Source: an uncultured Alphaproteobacteria bacterium (lineage in GTDB: Bacteria; Pseudomonadota; Alphaproteobacteria; Rhizobiales; Aestuariivirgaceae). From it: a stretch of 10,448 bases of DNA. The translations under genes and the position numbers were made by a program. The stretch is from NCBI GenBank assembly GCA_937868035.1, contig CALMLK010000209.1:1-10448 (forward strand), read 5' to 3'. Positions 1-6,731 of the stretch are shown one piece after another; position 1 is the first letter of the stretch, and each line of letters begins with the position of its first letter. Under the pieces are notes generated by a model. That model searched no databases, had not been told where the DNA came from, and saw nothing but the letters and a program-made list of their open reading frames with translations.

Positions 1-20
1 CATTTTCTGAAGGACCTGAG

Positions 21-785
21 ATGAAACGCTTCGCTGGAAAAGTCGCACTCGTCACCGGCGCCACCACAGGGATCGGGCAAGCCACTGCGGTTCGCCTCGC
101 GTCCGAAGGAGCTGTTGTCGCCGTCAACCGAAAACCCGGCCTTGATGCCACGGAGACGTTGGCGATGGTGAAGGCAGCGGGCGGCGAGGCTTTCGACATC
201 GAGGCGGACATGCGTAACCCCGCTGCGGTGAAGGCGATGGTGCAGGAAGCCGCGCGGCGCGGAGGCCGGCTGGACTATGTCGTCTCGAATGCCGCCATCA
301 ATCCCTTCATGCCGTGGGACGCCACCGACATCGAAGACTTCAATGAACTGTTCGAGGTGAATGTGCGCGGCAGCTGGGTTGTGTGCACGGAAGGCGCGCG
401 CCAGATGATCGCGGAGAAACATGGCGGCGCCATCGTCATGATCTCGTCCATCTCGGCGCACGTCGGCTCGCCCACGCAGGTGGCCTATTGCGGCACCAAG
501 GGCGCCATCACCATGCTGGGGAAGGCGCTGGGGTCAGTGCTGGGCAACCACGGCATCCGCGTCAATGTGGTGGAACCGGGGGCGGTGCGCACCAACATGA
601 GTGCGCCCATGTTCGAAATGCCCGACGTGGTGAAATACTATGAAGACCGGATCGCACTGCACCGCGTGGCCGAGCCATCCGAGCTTGCGGCAACGGTGGC
701 CTTCCTTCTTTCGGATGATGCGAGCTACGTGACGTCGGCTTCACTGCTCGTCGATGCGGGTTTCATCGTCAACGCCGAGCTATAG
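21..785 (+). CDS. SDR family NAD(P)-dependent oxidoreductase
   Basis: Classical short-chain dehydrogenase/reductase of 254 residues, the usual family length; a cytoplasmic NAD(P)-dependent alcohol/carbonyl oxidoreductase. Visible motifs: the cofactor-binding TGATTGIG (12-19), NAA (90-92), the structural Asn114, and the catalytic Ser143, Tyr156 and Lys160 of the YxxxK motif. The Asn-Arg-Lys after the second beta strand (36-38) hints at NADP(H) preference, which is inference. The PG motif and 'VDAGF' C-terminus are typical of the FabG-like branch found in sugar and polyol catabolism, but the substrate cannot be read from sequence. The ATG is preceded by AAGGA at a 6-base spacing, which supports this start. 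A TGA at 8-10 could end an upstream gene outside the window. The gene converges on the left-arm operon and overlaps its last gene tail to tail by 6 bases. Confidence 0.93.
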   Translation: MKRFAGKVALVTGATTGIGQATAVRLASEGAVVAVNRKPGLDATETLAMVKAAGGEAFDIEADMRNPAAVKAMVQEAARRGGRLDYVVSNAAINPFMPWDATDIEDFNELFEVNVRGSWVVCTEGARQMIAEKHGGAIVMISSISAHVGSPTQVAYCGTKGAITMLGKALGSVLGNHGIRVNVVEPGAVRTNMSAPMFEMPDVVKYYEDRIALHRVAEPSELAATVAFLLSDDASYVTSASLLVDAGFIVNAEL

Positions 786-1304
786 CGGCGGCGGCAGCTT
801 GCCGACCGCTTCTTCCGCCAGCCTGGGCTCGGGTGTCTGCACGAAGTAGATCGTGTCGCCTTTCACGTAGGCATAGAGTGGGCCTTGTGCCAGTTGCCCC
901 GGATCACCAATGCGGACCACGCTGCGACTCCCGTAGGTTTCATCCGCGATGGTGAGCGGCGTGTTGCTGGAGGCCTGGATCGCCGCCTTGAAGGCGGGCA
1001 TGAGTCCTGAAGCATCCGCACCCGCCACGCGCCAGCAGCCCACCGCCGCCTTCAGCGTGCCTGTCGCGTAGGCGCTGGCGAGCGTGAAATCGCCGCGCGC
1101 CTTTCCCAGCGTTGCGAGGAACGTATCGAAAGCCGCGCTGTTCGTGCCGAGTTCAGTGCCATGCTGGCTCTCGATGGTCAGCGCCACGCCGCCGAGGGAT
1201 GACGGCAGGGTGGCCTCCAGTGCCGCATCAGCGTGGCGGCCGGCCGCCATTGCGAATGGTGCGGCCACGAGAAAACAGATCAGGGCAAGGAGAGCGCGTG
1301 TCAT
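780..1304 (-). CDS. Small exported protein of unknown function
   Basis: I do not recognise a family. The 174-residue product starts with a clear Sec signal peptide: a Thr-Arg N-terminus, a hydrophobic core at about residues 4-18, and an AMA-AG cleavage site near residue 21. The mature part of about 150 residues is Ala/Gly-rich with one Cys (in 'VGCWRV'), no membrane segment and no lipobox, so it is probably a soluble periplasmic protein. The start ATG overlaps the stop of the upstream SDR gene as ATGA, implying translational coupling and making it the last gene of the left-arm operon. Its TAG stop lies inside the 3' end of the convergent SDR gene. A genuine coding region is supported by the signal peptide and the operon-style overlap. 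Its role in the pathway is unknown; it could also be an unrelated passenger. Confidence 0.78.
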   Translation of the reverse strand: MTRALLALICFLVAAPFAMAAGRHADAALEATLPSSLGGVALTIESQHGTELGTNSAAFDTFLATLGKARGDFTLASAYATGTLKAAVGCWRVAGADASGLMPAFKAAIQASSNTPLTIADETYGSRSVVRIGDPGQLAQGPLYAYVKGDTIYFVQTPEPRLAEEAVGKLPPPL

Positions 1305-2038
1305 GTGATGTCCAGCACTTGTCCGCCATCAATGGGAATGCAGGCGCCTGTCACCCAGGCGGAATCGGGTGAAACCAGCAGGTCGATCCAGCGCGCCACC
1401 TCGTCAGCGTTTCCGATGCGGCCCAGCGGCACCTGCCCTGCCAGCCATTCATAGGCTTCCTGCAGATTGCTGGCCCAGGTCTCGTGGATCGGCGTGTCGA
1501 CGGGGCCGAGTGCCAGCGCGTTGACCCTGATCCTGTCGGCGGCGAGTTCGCCCGCAAGCGAGCGCGTGAGATATTCCAGCGCGGCCTTCGTCATGCCGTA
1601 GAGCGATTGGCCCTTCCGCACCAGCGTGCCGGATGACGAGGAGATATTGACGATGGCACCGCTGCTCTTGCGCAAGGCTGGCACTGCCGCCTGAATGAGC
1701 AGAAACGGTGCGCGGATGTTGATCGCCCAATGCAGGTCGATCTGCTCCAGGGGATAGTCCGTCACCGGCATCACCTTGATGGTGGCGGCATTGTTGATCA
1801 GTGCATCGATACGGCCCGTCGCTTCGAGAGTCTTTTCCACGATGCGCGCCGCCGCGGCGGGATCGGCGAGGTCATCGGCCAAAACGATGGTGCTTCCCTG
1901 CTTGCAGGCGGCTGCCGTTTCCTGGAGCTTGTCGGGGCGGCGTCCGACCAGCACCACCGTCCAGCCGTTGAGCGATAGGCGTTTTGCGGCGGCCGCGCCG
2001 ATCCCCGTTCCCGCGCCCGTGATGATTGCCGTCTTCAC
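1301..2038 (-). CDS. SDR family oxidoreductase
   Basis: Second classical short-chain dehydrogenase, 245 residues. Motifs: TGAGTGIG (7-14) for the dinucleotide, NNAA (82-85), structural Asn107, catalytic Ser134, Tyr147 and Lys151. Gly-Arg-Arg (32-34) after the second strand favours NADP(H) by the usual rule (inference). The C-terminus 'IPIDGGQ' is the standard SDR ending. The start is GTG, overlapping the epimerase stop as GTGA; GGAGGT lies 5 bases upstream, so start and coupling are well supported. It is only distantly similar to the SDR at 21-785, so the two are not a recent duplication. In context it probably oxidises or reduces a hydroxyl/carbonyl group of the imported compound; the exact substrate is not predictable. 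Confidence 0.93.
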   Translation of the reverse strand: MKTAIITGAGTGIGAAAAKRLSLNGWTVVLVGRRPDKLQETAAACKQGSTIVLADDLADPAAAARIVEKTLEATGRIDALINNAATIKVMPVTDYPLEQIDLHWAINIRAPFLLIQAAVPALRKSSGAIVNISSSSGTLVRKGQSLYGMTKAALEYLTRSLAGELAADRIRVNALALGPVDTPIHETWASNLQEAYEWLAGQVPLGRIGNADEVARWIDLLVSPDSAWVTGACIPIDGGQVLDIT

Positions 2039-2958
2039 GCCGGACCTCCGTCAATCAGCATCGATCCCGCGATGGAGGCACCCGGTTCCAATACGCGCAC
2101 GCCATGGCTTGCGACGCCACGGGCCATGCGGTTGAAGCCGTCATTGGCGTTGCTCACGGGCTCCACACAAACATAGGGGTAATGCCAGGCACTGTAGAGT
2201 TGCAGCTTGTCCAGCGCACCGTCCGCAGTGATGCGGGTGCGGAAGCCGTCGGGATAGGTGAGTTCCGCCTGTTGGTCCCACCCGTCATAGAGGCGGTCCA
2301 CGACGATTTCGGAAACGTCGGCCCCTGCGGTGAAGTCGAGGCCGGGAACGAGCGGTCCGCACCCCTGCTCCACCGCCTCCGGTGCATCGGCGGGCCACAT
2401 GGCGACGGAGTCGAACCTGAGCCGTGTGCCCGGCGGCTTGGGGAAATAGGGATGATAGCCGATCCCCGCCGGCATCAAGCGGTGATCGCGGGAAGTGACG
2501 GCGAGCGAGATGCGCAACCCCTCGTCCGACAGGGCAAAGCCGAGCCGTCCGCGCCAGCGGAACGGAAAAGTGCCGGGTGCCGGATCGTGTTCATATTGCA
2601 ACTGCAAACGGCTGGCGCTCTTGTCTTTCACCTGGAATGAACCGACCCAGGCATCGCCATGGGTGGCTGTCGGTTCCTCGCGCACGGTGCGGTCCAGCGC
2701 GTAGTCGTGGCCCTCAAAGGAAAAGCCGGGGCCGAACAGCGGCCCGGAATAGGGCATCAGGGGAAAGCCCGCGAAATCATAGGCGCGGGCTGCGGAGATT
2801 GCTTCCGCCGTCGCAGGCCTGAGGATGTCGCGGCCTGCCTTGCGGAAGGATACGATCCGCCCGCCGAAGGACGGGGCCACCACGAGGGTGAATGGGCCAT
2901 GCTCCAGGGTGTGAAGCTCGCCCGTGATGGCCGGTTGACGGAACAGGGCTAGGACCAC
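2035..2958 (-). CDS. Aldose 1-epimerase family protein
   Basis: Galactose-mutarotase-like fold protein. Aldose 1-epimerases interconvert alpha and beta anomers of free sugars in the cytoplasm. Conserved family features are present: 'PSFGGRI' near the N-terminus (29-35), 'MPYSGPLF' (68-75), a His in 'THGDAW' (100) and one in 'IGYHPYF' (169) that match the two active-site histidines, and a Glu in 'CVEPVSNANDGFN' (266) that matches the catalytic base, followed by the expected Asn. The reading frame stays open up to a TTG at 3048, but that start has no Shine-Dalgarno. I prefer the GTG at 2958, which has GAGGGA 6 bases upstream and places the first beta strand as in relatives, giving 307 residues. 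It sits between the binding-protein gene (186-base gap) and the SDR gene (4-base overlap). Its presence is the best argument for a sugar-like substrate. Confidence 0.88.
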   Translation of the reverse strand: MVLALFRQPAITGELHTLEHGPFTLVVAPSFGGRIVSFRKAGRDILRPATAEAISAARAYDFAGFPLMPYSGPLFGPGFSFEGHDYALDRTVREEPTATHGDAWVGSFQVKDKSASRLQLQYEHDPAPGTFPFRWRGRLGFALSDEGLRISLAVTSRDHRLMPAGIGYHPYFPKPPGTRLRFDSVAMWPADAPEAVEQGCGPLVPGLDFTAGADVSEIVVDRLYDGWDQQAELTYPDGFRTRITADGALDKLQLYSAWHYPYVCVEPVSNANDGFNRMARGVASHGVRVLEPGASIAGSMLIDGGPA

Positions 2959-3144
2959 ATCACTTCCCTCAAGCACCAGGGCGCGGACCGTTTCGTCCGC
3001 ACCACCCCCGTAACGAAAAATGCTAGTGGGACAACGCTTCAAACGCAACAGCGTTCGGCAGGATTCCGCTGCGGCAGGCCCGCAGAAATGAGCTGTGGGG
3101 CCGGACCGGCAGGGAGACTTCCCCTGCCGGCCCGGGCCGTGATG
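2959..3144. other. 186-base gap between binding-protein and epimerase genes
   Basis: This is the longest non-coding gap in the left arm. It holds the strong hairpin annotated separately at 3101-3135. It also holds a second small stem (CTGCGG at 3069-3074 with CCGCAG at 3080-3085) and a 6-base inverted repeat (AACGCT at 3033-3038, AGCGTT at 3050-3055, 11-base spacer) that could be an operator but is short. I see no convincing sigma70 promoter for the epimerase. If translation actually began at the TTG at 3048, the gap would be 96 bases. Confidence 0.6.
3101..3135 (-). terminator. Strong stem-loop just after the binding-protein gene
   Basis: A perfect 9-base-pair GC-rich stem, CCGGCAGGG at 3106-3114 with CCCTGCCGG at 3122-3130 and a 7-base loop, extends by four more pairs (3101-3104 with 3132-3135) past one A/C mismatch. 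It lies about 10 bases beyond the stop of the binding-protein gene on the transcribed strand. No run of T follows on the minus strand, so it is not a textbook intrinsic terminator. In many transporter operons such a hairpin behind the binding-protein gene protects its mRNA or reduces read-through, so that the binding protein is made in excess. That role is inference here. Confidence 0.5.
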
Positions 3145-4407
3145 TTACTTCAGCGACGACTTGATCTTGTCGACGTCCTCGGCACTCATTTCGCCCACGG
3201 TCTTCACCGTGCCGTCCTGGATGCGCCACAGGCGGAAGGGTCCGGTGATGTCGCCGTACTGGTCGAAGGAGATGGGGCCGATCACGCCTTCATAGCGGAT
3301 GGCTTTGCCCTCCTTGATGAGCGCCAGCGCCTTGGCGAACTCTTCCTTGCCGGCGTGGATCGGCGTGCCATCAGCCGCGACGACCTGAGGGATCGCCGCC
3401 TTGATGGCAGCCGGATCAGCCTTGCCCGCCTTGGCGATGGCAAGCGCCGCAATGGCGCCCGCATCATAGGAACGGTCGGCAGCGGGTGCATCGGGCTTGA
3501 TGCCGCCGGAGAAGGCTTCGTAGTTGGCGTTGAAGTACTTGGTCGACTCCGTTTCCGCCGTGCCCGATGACGTGCCGAAGGCATCGTTCAGATACTGCGG
3601 GCCAACGGCCTTGATGAAGTCATCGGCGTTCATGCCGTCATTGAGCAGGAACTTGGCGGGGCCGCCGCCGGAAATCCAGGCGCGGGCGATGGTTGCACCA
3701 TCAACCGGGTAGCTGATGAGATAAAGCGCGTCGGGACCGTCCTTCATCGCAGCGCTCGCTTCGGAAGTGTAGCTCGACTGCTTCTCGTTGTAAGGCGTGA
3801 CAGACGTGATCGTGCCGCCAAGTTTCGTGTAGGCTGCCTCGAATTCCTTCTGCATGTTGACGCCGAAGTCGTTGTTCACGTGCACGATGGCGATCTTCTT
3901 CAGGCCCTGGTCGATTGCGTATTTCGCGGCCGCCGTTCCCTGCAGCGCATCAGAGGTGATGGTGCGGAAGAAGACTCCGTTGGTCTTGCCTTCCTTGCCA
4001 AGTGCGGTGAGCGTGGGCGAGGACGAGGCGGGTGAAATCTGCGGAATGCCGGCAGGCGCCGTCACCGAGGTGAGGATCGCCAGCGACATGGGCGAGATGA
4101 TGCCGCCGATCACCAGCGGAACCTTCTTGATGTTCACAAGCTGCGTGGCCTGGTCAACGGCGACGTTGCCTTGCGTCTGGCTGTCACGGGTGTCGGTGAC
4201 GATCTTGCAGCCGTTGGCGCCGCCTGCATCGTTGAAATCGCGCAGCGCCATCTCGACCGACTTGGCGCCAGCGACGCCATAGGCGCCTGCAGGTCCGGTC
4301 AGTTCAAGATCGAGGCCGATGGTGATGGTGCAGTCTTCCGCCGAGGCAAGGCCGGGATATCCGGCGATGGCAGCCGCAAAGGCCGCGGACAAGAACAGTT
4401 TCTTCAT
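3145..4407 (-). CDS. ABC transporter substrate-binding protein, Liv/HAAT type
   Basis: Periplasmic type I binding protein of the branched-chain amino acid (LivJ-like) family, 420 residues, the usual length after including the signal peptide. Residues 1-23 form a Sec signal peptide with cleavage after 'LASA'. The mature protein begins with 'ITIGLDLELTGP', the classic first strand, and carries two cysteines (26 and 67) placed as in the LivJ disulfide. It also has 'GGIISPMSLAI' and 'ISPASSSPTLT', which normally form the ligand-contacting region. The frame is open to 4485, but the ATG at 4407 has AAGGAA 8 bases upstream and is followed directly by the signal peptide, so it is the true start. It is encoded opposite its membrane and ATPase partners, but across the same control region. 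Ligand specificity cannot be read; the neighbouring enzymes suggest a polyhydroxylated or carbonyl compound rather than an amino acid. Confidence 0.94.
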   Translation of the reverse strand: MKKLFLSAAFAAAIAGYPGLASAEDCTITIGLDLELTGPAGAYGVAGAKSVEMALRDFNDAGGANGCKIVTDTRDSQTQGNVAVDQATQLVNIKKVPLVIGGIISPMSLAILTSVTAPAGIPQISPASSSPTLTALGKEGKTNGVFFRTITSDALQGTAAAKYAIDQGLKKIAIVHVNNDFGVNMQKEFEAAYTKLGGTITSVTPYNEKQSSYTSEASAAMKDGPDALYLISYPVDGATIARAWISGGGPAKFLLNDGMNADDFIKAVGPQYLNDAFGTSSGTAETESTKYFNANYEAFSGGIKPDAPAADRSYDAGAIAALAIAKAGKADPAAIKAAIPQVVAADGTPIHAGKEEFAKALALIKEGKAIRYEGVIGPISFDQYGDITGPFRLWRIQDGTVKTVGEMSAEDVDKIKSSLK

Positions 4408-4431
4408 GGTTGTGTTTCCTTCCCTGTGAAT

Positions 4432-4448
4432 GCCGGAAACAGTCCGGC
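4432..4448 (-). other. Small stem-loop in the leader of the binding-protein gene
   Basis: GCCGGA (4432-4437) pairs with TCCGGC (4443-4448) around a 5-base loop, in the 74-base gap between the aldo/keto reductase stop and the binding-protein start. It ends about 13 bases before the Shine-Dalgarno on the minus strand, with no T-run, so it is not a terminator. It could affect mRNA processing or translation, or be a chance GC-rich pairing. Confidence 0.3.
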
Positions 4449-4481
4449 GTCTTGGTTGCAGTCCCGGTTCAGTCGTTGTCT

Positions 4482-5540
4482 TCAAGCGGTCTTCGCGCTC
4501 CCCTCGCTGTTGAGATTGTATTTCATGATGGCGCCGTGACCCGTAACGTCACGTTCCAGTTCATAGACGTCGCCCGGCAATGGACGGGCCTGCGACAGAA
4601 CCTGGTCTATGGCGCGCAGGTCATCCGGTGTGAGCGTGATCTCCGTGATGCGGAGGTTGGCGCCGAGATGCGTGCGGTTGCGCGCGCCCACGATCACGGC
4701 GGAGACTCCGCGCCGCGCCAGCACGGCGGCGCTGGCAATGGTGGCAATGTCCGTGTGATGCCGTTGCGCAATCGCATCGAGCACAGCAAGCAGGGACTGA
4801 AACAGGTCCCAGCCACCGATGTCATCAATGATCAACTTGTATTTGATGAGGGAGCGGTTCTCCAGCGGCGCACGGGGTTCCGCTGCGCCCAGCCAGCGGT
4901 TGCCAAGGAATCCGCCCGCCACCGTGCCGTAGCAGTAGATGGCGACAGCCTCGCGCATGGCCACATCAACGAAGGACTTTTCGGGCCGGCGGTCGAGCAG
5001 CGAGTATTGGACCTGCATGGACGACATCTTCACGCCGGCGCCCCGCATGGCGGTGAGGTGGGCGGTGTCGAAATTCGTGCCGCCCAGCCGGTTGATCTTG
5101 CCGGCGCGGCGAAGCTCTTCCAGCCACCCAGCCGTTTGCAGCCAGCGGTCGGCGGCATAATCCCACCAGTGGAACTGCACGGTATCGAGTTGCTCCAGGC
5201 CCAGGCGGCGGAGCGATGTATCAATCACGCCCTGCACATAGGCCTTGTCGATGCTGCGCAGGCTGTTCATGTCGGGCACGAACTTTGTGTGCACGCGGAT
5301 GCGCGCCAAGGCTTCCGCCCCGCGCAGGCGGAGATATTCCTGGCGAAAGCGTCCGATCAGTTCTTCGACGCCTGTGTAGATGTCGGCGCAGTCGAAGGTG
5401 GTGATGCCAGCGTCGGCGTAGGCGATCATGTCGCCCAGGGGATCATCGCTGGTGTTCTGGCTGTGGCTTTGCGACAATTGCCAGCCGCCGCGGATGACGC
5501 GGGAAATCTCGTAGCCGGGTTCAAGCGCGAGGCGTTGCAT
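4482..5540 (-). CDS. Aldo/keto reductase
   Basis: Soluble NADP(H)-type oxidoreductase with a TIM-barrel fold, 352 residues. The catalytic tetrad is complete: Asp50 and Tyr55 in 'FDCADIY', Lys86 in 'HTKF', and His124 in 'VQFHWWD'. The cofactor-binding end 'AVIVGARN' is also present near residue 300. The N-terminus 'SRVIRGGWQLS' and the length fit the larger COG0667-type reductases rather than the 280-residue classical group. Members of that group reduce aldehydes or oxidise aldoses to lactones. The ATG at 5540 has AAAGGA 7 bases upstream and lies 3 bases after the stop of the TIGR04076-type gene, so the two are co-transcribed and probably coupled. The C-terminus past about residue 330 is a short polar tail. 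A second, different aldo/keto reductase starts at 10145. Substrate unknown. Confidence 0.92.
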   Translation of the reverse strand: MQRLALEPGYEISRVIRGGWQLSQSHSQNTSDDPLGDMIAYADAGITTFDCADIYTGVEELIGRFRQEYLRLRGAEALARIRVHTKFVPDMNSLRSIDKAYVQGVIDTSLRRLGLEQLDTVQFHWWDYAADRWLQTAGWLEELRRAGKINRLGGTNFDTAHLTAMRGAGVKMSSMQVQYSLLDRRPEKSFVDVAMREAVAIYCYGTVAGGFLGNRWLGAAEPRAPLENRSLIKYKLIIDDIGGWDLFQSLLAVLDAIAQRHHTDIATIASAAVLARRGVSAVIVGARNRTHLGANLRITEITLTPDDLRAIDQVLSQARPLPGDVYELERDVTGHGAIMKYNLNSEGSAKTA

Positions 5541-5543
5541 TCA

Positions 5544-5897
5544 TCATTCCTTTGGCAGTGGCACGGCGGTCGTCTGCGCGTGGCTGAAGCGGCGCAGGCC
5601 CGTGCGTGTGATGCGAAGCCGCGTCGCGCAATTCGGATCGGGACAGGCGATCTCGGCGTCGGTCGACATCCAGTCATGCGGATGCGTGGGGCGCTGCTTG
5701 GCGGCGAGGAGCGGCAGCACAGACGACAGCGAATAGATGGAGAAGCCCTGCCCCGGCGGCAGGTGCAGCATCTCGCCACGCAATTCGAAGTGATCGCCGG
5801 GCTTGGCGCCGCAATAGACCTTGCCGCCGTCGGGTATCACCACCTCGACACGGAGATCGTAGAGTTCAAAGAAATCGTCGGTGGAGTCATGCGCCAT
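5544..5897 (-). CDS. TIGR04076 family protein
   Basis: Small cytoplasmic protein of 117 residues. It resembles the uncharacterised TIGR04076 family from memory: an N-terminal strand 'YDLRVEVV', a 'CGAKPGDHFEL' segment, a central 'GFSIYSLSSVLPLLAAKQR' helix, and near the end a 'CPDPNC' motif with two cysteines. No signal peptide or membrane segment is seen. The frame opens at 5930, but the ATG at 5897 has AGGCAGGTG just upstream and starts the recognisable domain; it overlaps the end of the regulator gene by 11 bases, so the two are probably coupled. It is followed within 3 bases by an aldo/keto reductase gene. A role as partner or small accessory of that reductase is only a guess from position. 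The family assignment is moderately sure; the function is unknown. Confidence 0.75.
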   Translation of the reverse strand: MAHDSTDDFFELYDLRVEVVIPDGGKVYCGAKPGDHFELRGEMLHLPPGQGFSIYSLSSVLPLLAAKQRPTHPHDWMSTDAEIACPDPNCATRLRITRTGLRRFSHAQTTAVPLPKE

Positions 5898-6630
5898 GGG
5901 GTGCACCTGCCTGCTGGTCATCGCGATCAAGCTGCGCCCGGATCAGGTTGAAGGCGCGGGCAATGTCGTTGTTCAACGCCGTGATGGCTGCATCACCGTC
6001 GCGCTGTTCCAGCGCGTTGATCAGTTCCCAGTGATGATGCGTGCCTGCGGGGTCTTGTTTCTCGTCATGCAGGAAGGCCGCCTTCTGCACAAAGGCGCCG
6101 GATTGCAGCCACAGGCTCTCAATCACGGGGATCAGCACGCGCGAGCCTGCGGCACGGTAGATGTGGCTGTGAAAGGCGTGGTTCAGTTCGATTGCCGCAC
6201 GGATGCTGGCCGGGCTGCGGTTCACGAAGGTGCGTTCGCAATCTTCCGTCAGTGTACGGAGGATTTTGAAATCATCTGCAGTGAGGTGCGGCATGGCGAT
6301 GAGCGTGACCTGGCCCTCGATGAGGCGGCGGGCCTGCCACAAATCCTCCAGCCTGTCGCGGGTGATGGCGGGCACGCGGGCCGAACGGTTGGGCAACACC
6401 TCGATTGCATGTTCCGAGGCGAGGCGGCTCAGGGCATCGCGCACCGGCATGGTGCTGGTCTGGAATTTCTCGGCGAGGTCGGCGATCCGCAGCATTTCCC
6501 CCGGGGCAAAAGCGCCATGGATCAGCAGGCGGCGGAGTTCGGCATAGACCTTGTCATTCACCGTCTCGCGGGTGATGGGCGAAAGGCCATTCTCCGCGTT
6601 GAGGACCTGAACTGACGCCGGCTTGTTCAC
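5887..6630 (-). CDS. GntR family transcriptional regulator, FCD subfamily
   Basis: DNA-binding regulator, 247 residues with the chosen start. An N-terminal winged helix-turn-helix spans about 21-90, with the typical 'GEMLRIADLAEKF' and 'MPVRDALSRLASE' helices and an 'NRSARVP' wing. The C-terminal all-helical FCD ligand domain spans about 95-235. FCD proteins usually bind a metal through Asp/Asn and three His. Here Asn150, His154 and His200 are in place, but the fourth position appears to be Asp222 instead of His. The frame opens at a TTG (6666) without a ribosome site; the GTG at 6630 follows AAGGGGTGA (6644-6636) at good spacing, so I prefer it. FCD regulators typically repress catabolic and transport genes and are released by the substrate or an intermediate. 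The candidate operator at 6685-6705 lies in front of this gene, so it may also control itself. Confidence 0.92.
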   Translation of the reverse strand: MNKPASVQVLNAENGLSPITRETVNDKVYAELRRLLIHGAFAPGEMLRIADLAEKFQTSTMPVRDALSRLASEHAIEVLPNRSARVPAITRDRLEDLWQARRLIEGQVTLIAMPHLTADDFKILRTLTEDCERTFVNRSPASIRAAIELNHAFHSHIYRAAGSRVLIPVIESLWLQSGAFVQKAAFLHDEKQDPAGTHHHWELINALEQRDGDAAITALNNDIARAFNLIRAQLDRDDQQAGAPHGA

Positions 6631-6660
6631 CACACTCACCCCTTGTGGATAAAAAACTAG

Positions 6661-6689
6661 TTGCAACAGGGCGTCACGTAAAGTGTAAT
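6661..6689 (+). promoter_or_regulatory. Predicted sigma70-like promoter of the transporter operon
   Basis: TTGCAA at 6661-6666 (4 of 6 to the -35 consensus) and TGTAAT at 6684-6689 (5 of 6 to the -10 consensus) are separated by exactly 17 bases. Transcription would start at about 6695-6698, inside the palindrome annotated next. With this start, the ATG at 6732 has a leader of about 35 bases, whereas the GTG at 6699 would be nearly leaderless. Confidence 0.5.
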
Positions 6690-6705
6690 CAGTGATCTGT
6701 GATCA
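6685..6705. promoter_or_regulatory. Candidate operator for the GntR regulator
   Basis: Three tandem 7-base units, GTAATCA, GTGATCT and GTGATCA, occupy 6685-6705. The last two contain a perfect palindrome, TGATC at 6693-6697 and GATCA at 6701-6705 with a 3-base spacer. The site overlaps the end of the -10 box and the predicted start of the right-arm transcript, the classic place for repression. GntR proteins bind short inverted repeats of about this size, and the regulator gene is adjacent and divergent. That this protein binds here is inference. Confidence 0.5.
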
Positions 6706-6731
6706 AACTTTTTGAGAAAGCTGGCTTTCCC

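Noticed and set aside
3033..3055. The inverted repeat AACGCT-11-AGCGTT as an operator
   Set aside because: Six-base arms with an 11-base spacer are expected by chance in GC-rich DNA, and no convincing promoter lies nearby. It is mentioned only in the gap entry.
4408..4485. A 26-residue N-terminal extension of the binding protein
   Set aside because: It would bury the signal peptide behind a charged Arg-rich stretch; the ATG at 4407 has a good ribosome site and an N-terminal signal peptide.
4410..5951. A 513-codon open frame on the plus strand
   Set aside because: It lies antisense to the aldo/keto reductase and TIGR04076-type genes, both of which have clear motifs and ribosome sites. The translation is His/Gly/Arg/Gln-rich without a recognisable domain, as expected for a GC-rich shadow frame.
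6699..6731. An 11-residue N-terminal extension of the LivG-like ATPase from a GTG
   Set aside because: The GTG lies in the candidate operator and at the predicted start of transcription and has no Shine-Dalgarno. The ATG at 6732 is more plausible.
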